Shown one piece after another: positions 4,586 through 6,083 of a stretch of 6,083 nucleotides of DNA (position 1 is its first letter; each line of letters opens with the position of its first letter). The translations under genes and the position numbers were made by a program. The notes under the pieces are model-generated. The model was not told the DNA's origin. It made no database searches and saw nothing but the letters and a program-made list of their open reading frames with translations. Source of the stretch: Alphaproteobacteria bacterium (lineage in GTDB: Bacteria; Pseudomonadota; Alphaproteobacteria; UBA8366; GCA-2717185); the NCBI GenBank assembly GCA_016764135.1, contig JAESSL010000183.1, forward strand, positions 1 through 6,083, in the 5' to 3' direction.

Positions 4586-5209
4586 ATGACCTACCGATTG
4601 TATAACCGGACCGGCTCCGGCGGATTTGTAGTTGAAGCCGCGCTGGCGCTGGCGGATGCGCCGTTCGAGCTTGCGGTAATCGAGTCAAAACCGGGCACGC
4701 CCCTTCCCGACAGCTTTCGCGACACCAATCCCTGGCGACAGGTGCCGACGCTGATCCTGCCGGATGGGTCCATCATGACCGAAACCTCAGCGATCTTGAT
4801 ACACTTGGCCGCCTGTTTTCCAGATAAGAAACTTGCCCCGACACCGGGCAGCATAGGGCACGCCGCGTTCCTGCGGTGGACCATATTTGCAAATGTAAAT
4901 ATCTATGAAGCCGTCCTCCGGCGCGTCTATCCCAACCGATACACAACGGACCCAAACGCCACTCAGGCGACGATTGACGCCGCGAATCAGAGAATGGGCG
5001 AGGCGCTGATTGTTCTGGAAAACGCCATAACGACAGGTCCGTTTTTACTGGGCGAGACCATGTGCCTGGCCGATGTCTACATCACCATGCTCTATGTCTG
5101 GTTCAAGGGCGGTATCGACGCGCCACGATTGAGCGCGCTGCGCGACAAGGTCAAACAGGACACCATTATCGCGCCCCTCTGGCGACGCCATTTTGGCGAC
5201 CGAGGATAG
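4586..5209 (+). CDS. Glutathione S-transferase family protein
   Basis: A 207-residue cytoplasmic protein of normal GST length. Residues 1-75 form the thioredoxin-like glutathione-binding domain, with NPWRQVPTLILPDGS (48-62), where P54 is the conserved cis-proline, and the glutathione-contacting E66-T67-S68 of the MTETSAIL motif. Residues about 88-205 form the all-helical domain, including GPFLLGE (151-157) and an L-A-D motif with D163. In the catalytic loop after strand 1 (Y-N-R-T-G-S-G-G), T9 or S11 is the likely activating residue. The helix N-capping position, normally Ser or Thr three residues before D163, is a cysteine here (C160). Members conjugate glutathione to electrophiles, or act as isomerases, dehalogenases or peroxidases; the substrate cannot be deduced. 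GGAG at 4572-4575 is 10 nt from the start and can be hidden in a hairpin. A small secreted protein gene follows after 45 nt. Confidence 0.88.
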   Translation: MTYRLYNRTGSGGFVVEAALALADAPFELAVIESKPGTPLPDSFRDTNPWRQVPTLILPDGSIMTETSAILIHLAACFPDKKLAPTPGSIGHAAFLRWTIFANVNIYEAVLRRVYPNRYTTDPNATQATIDAANQRMGEALIVLENAITTGPFLLGETMCLADVYITMLYVWFKGGIDAPRLSALRDKVKQDTIIAPLWRRHFGDRG

Positions 5210-5244
5210 CAAAGCCGTTAATTGATAGCGTCACACATTGCGGG

Positions 5245-5250
5245 GGAGGT
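5245..5250 (+). promoter_or_regulatory. Strong Shine-Dalgarno setting the start at 5255
   Basis: GGAGGT, within a longer G-rich run at 5242-5250, is 4 nt before the ATG at 5255. It rules out the earlier in-frame ATG at 5222, which has no such signal and would put 11 polar residues in front of the signal peptide. Confidence 0.75.
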
Positions 5251-5254
5251 TCAA

Positions 5255-5617
5255 ATGATGCGATTCGCACTTATAATTTTAGTTGGCTTTGTCATGAGCT
5301 CGCCAGCCGGGGCGGAAAACCAGACCTATCGGGATTTGTTCTACAATTACGACAAGGGCGGCAGTCGGGATAAACGCCTTGTTCAAAAACGCCTCGCCGA
5401 TATCGGCGCGGGTCTTCATTGGGCCAACACCGCGCTGGAGACGAGCAAAGCCAAGCGCCTCTACTGCCCGCCAGCGAAACTGGTCCTCCGCGGCGACATG
5501 TATTTTACAATGCTCCGACGCCGTGTCGAACAGGATCCAGCGCTTCTGGATAGCCCTGATTCGGACAAAGGCCGGATTCTATTGCTTGAATTACAGAAAA
5601 CATTCCGGTGTAAATAG
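5255..5617 (+). CDS. Small secreted protein with Rap1a/Tai-like features
   Basis: A 120-residue precursor. Residues 1-20 are a Sec signal peptide: M-M-R, hydrophobic core FALIILVGFVM, and an A-G-A cleavage site before E21, giving a periplasmic or exported protein of about 100 residues. The mature part has I-G-A-G-L-H-W-A-N (50-58), L-Y-C-P-P (69-73), then a helical stretch and a C-terminal L-Q-K-T-F-R-C-K. C71 and C119 are its only cysteines and could form a disulphide. A G-x-x-x-x-A-N segment, C-x-P, and a closing F-x-C recall the Rap1a/Tai family of small periplasmic proteins, founded on immunity proteins to type VI secretion effectors but widespread as uncharacterised proteins in alphaproteobacteria. 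No effector or secretion gene is nearby, so an immunity role is not supported. It begins 45 nt after the GST stop and may be co-transcribed with it. Confidence 0.75.
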   Translation: MMRFALIILVGFVMSSPAGAENQTYRDLFYNYDKGGSRDKRLVQKRLADIGAGLHWANTALETSKAKRLYCPPAKLVLRGDMYFTMLRRRVEQDPALLDSPDSDKGRILLLELQKTFRCK

Positions 5618-5631
5618 TCCGGACTAATTTT
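5612..5631 (+). terminator. Palindrome over the stop codon of the secreted-protein gene, weak terminator or operator candidate
   Basis: TAGTCCGGACTA (5615-5626) is a perfect 12-bp palindrome starting at the TAG stop. Flanking AAA and TTT extend the stem to 7 pairs past a one-base bulge, around a CCGG loop, ending in TTT. The stem is short for a terminator. It is also about 40 bp upstream of the monooxygenase start, where an operator could lie, so both roles are possible. Confidence 0.35.
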
Positions 5632-5635
5632 CTGC

Positions 5636-5644
5636 TGACATAAT
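5636..5644 (+). promoter_or_regulatory. Possible extended -10 promoter element for the monooxygenase gene
   Basis: TGA-CATAAT (5636-5644) matches an extended -10 (TGn followed by a hexamer with 5 of 6 bases of TATAAT). No good -35 is found 17 bp upstream. Transcription would start near 5651, only a few bases before the ATG at 5658, so the mRNA would be nearly leaderless. Confidence 0.25.
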
Positions 5645-5657
5645 TTATGGACCTGAT

Positions 5658-6083
5658 ATGACCGCGCCGATCCGCACCGACCCGAAGACTGGCCTGAAAA
5701 TTTTTAATACCCGCGCCGCCAAGGCCAGCGAAAATATCGCCGGAAAAGGATATTCGGTTCTGGATGACGAAGCGCTGAAGACGCTGCCGCCAGCGCCGCC
5801 CGGGGCCGTTTTCAACGCTGCGGAACAAGCGAAATATCGCGAATTCAAGGAATCGCGGCAGGGTTCAGCCGATTACATGGCGATGGAAGGCGAGTTCAGC
5901 AAATATCTGGAGGATGTCTATTCGGCGCCGCCAATCGAGCGAGAATCATTAAGCGATGAATGCGAGGTGCTGGTCGTCGGCGCCGGGTTCGCCGGGCTTC
6001 TGCTGTGGTACAAGCTGAAACAGGCGGGTTTCACCGATGTCCGGTTTTGCGAACGCGGCGGCGACGTTGGCGGCACCTGGTAC
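5658..6083 (+). CDS. Flavin-containing (Baeyer-Villiger-type) monooxygenase, N-terminal part; runs off the right edge
   Basis: The first 142 residues are visible. VVGAGFAGLLLWYKL (106-120) is the FAD-binding Rossmann fingerprint, with G108, G110 and G113 as GxGxxG. E132 at the end of the second strand is placed to bind the FAD ribose. GGDVGGTWY (134-142) is the start of the G-G-T-W motif of class B flavoprotein monooxygenases. These enzymes use NADPH and O2 to insert oxygen next to a ketone or oxidise N or S atoms. About 105 residues precede the Rossmann fold, where short members have about 10-15; Y-L-E-D-V-Y-S-A-P-P-I-E-R just before it resembles the long-N-terminus Baeyer-Villiger subgroup (cyclopentadecanone-monooxygenase-like). 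The second Rossmann fold and the FxGxxxHxxxW fingerprint lie outside the window. A weak GGA 6 nt upstream is the only ribosome-binding candidate. Confidence 0.88.
   Translation, partial: MTAPIRTDPKTGLKIFNTRAAKASENIAGKGYSVLDDEALKTLPPAPPGAVFNAAEQAKYREFKESRQGSADYMAMEGEFSKYLEDVYSAPPIERESLSDECEVLVVGAGFAGLLLWYKLKQAGFTDVRFCERGGDVGGTWY

Noticed and set aside
5647..5661. Four-codon mini-ORF (M-D-L-I) whose TGA overlaps the monooxygenase ATG
   Set aside because: It has no ribosome-binding site, and with the proposed -10 it would lie upstream of the transcript start; likely chance.

Overview
The window looks like an ordinary stretch of chromosome from a proteobacterium, most likely an alphaproteobacterium with moderately high GC. 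This rests on the gene repertoire (divergent LysE-type exporter and AraC regulator, crotonase, CorA, GST, a Rap1a/Tai-like secreted protein, a Baeyer-Villiger-type flavoprotein) and on GC-rich codon choice. No single marker fixes the genus. I see no IS element, integrase, CRISPR array, rRNA or tRNA.

Left part (1-2080). The 3' tail of a plus-strand gene resembling Asp/Glu racemase/maleate isomerase/arylmalonate decarboxylase proteins ends at 112. It converges on a minus-strand LysE/RhtB-type exporter (175-771). The exporter is divergent from an AraC-family regulator (820-1719) with only 48 bp between the start codons, so regulator and exporter probably form one control unit. The regulator carries a recent-looking 15-bp tandem duplication. 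Its stop codon lies in the loop of a near-perfect 28-nt palindrome, which separates it from a converging small membrane protein gene (1757-2080, minus).

Middle (2081-2464). This long divergent intergenic region has no convincing gene but much structure: a 7-bp dyad, an 8-bp direct repeat with 22-bp spacing, a 16-bp palindrome, and a striking 89-nt element (2356-2444). The ends of that element pair over 16 bp and it can fold as a three-way junction ending 10 nt before the Shine-Dalgarno of the next gene. Read on the other strand, the same element ends in a U-tract, so it could instead be a small antisense RNA. It is the best candidate here for something undescribed.

Right part (2465-6083). 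All genes read rightward: a crotonase-fold protein lacking one of the two classical catalytic glutamates, a CorA-type divalent metal channel, a 55-codon single-helix membrane protein, a glutathione S-transferase-like protein whose leader can form alternative hairpins around its ribosome-binding site, a small secreted protein with Rap1a/Tai-like features, and the first 142 codons of a flavoprotein monooxygenase with a ~100-residue N-terminal extension. The crotonase, GST and monooxygenase would fit catabolism or detoxification of small organic compounds, but spacing and local hairpins suggest several transcription units rather than one operon, so a shared pathway is only inference.
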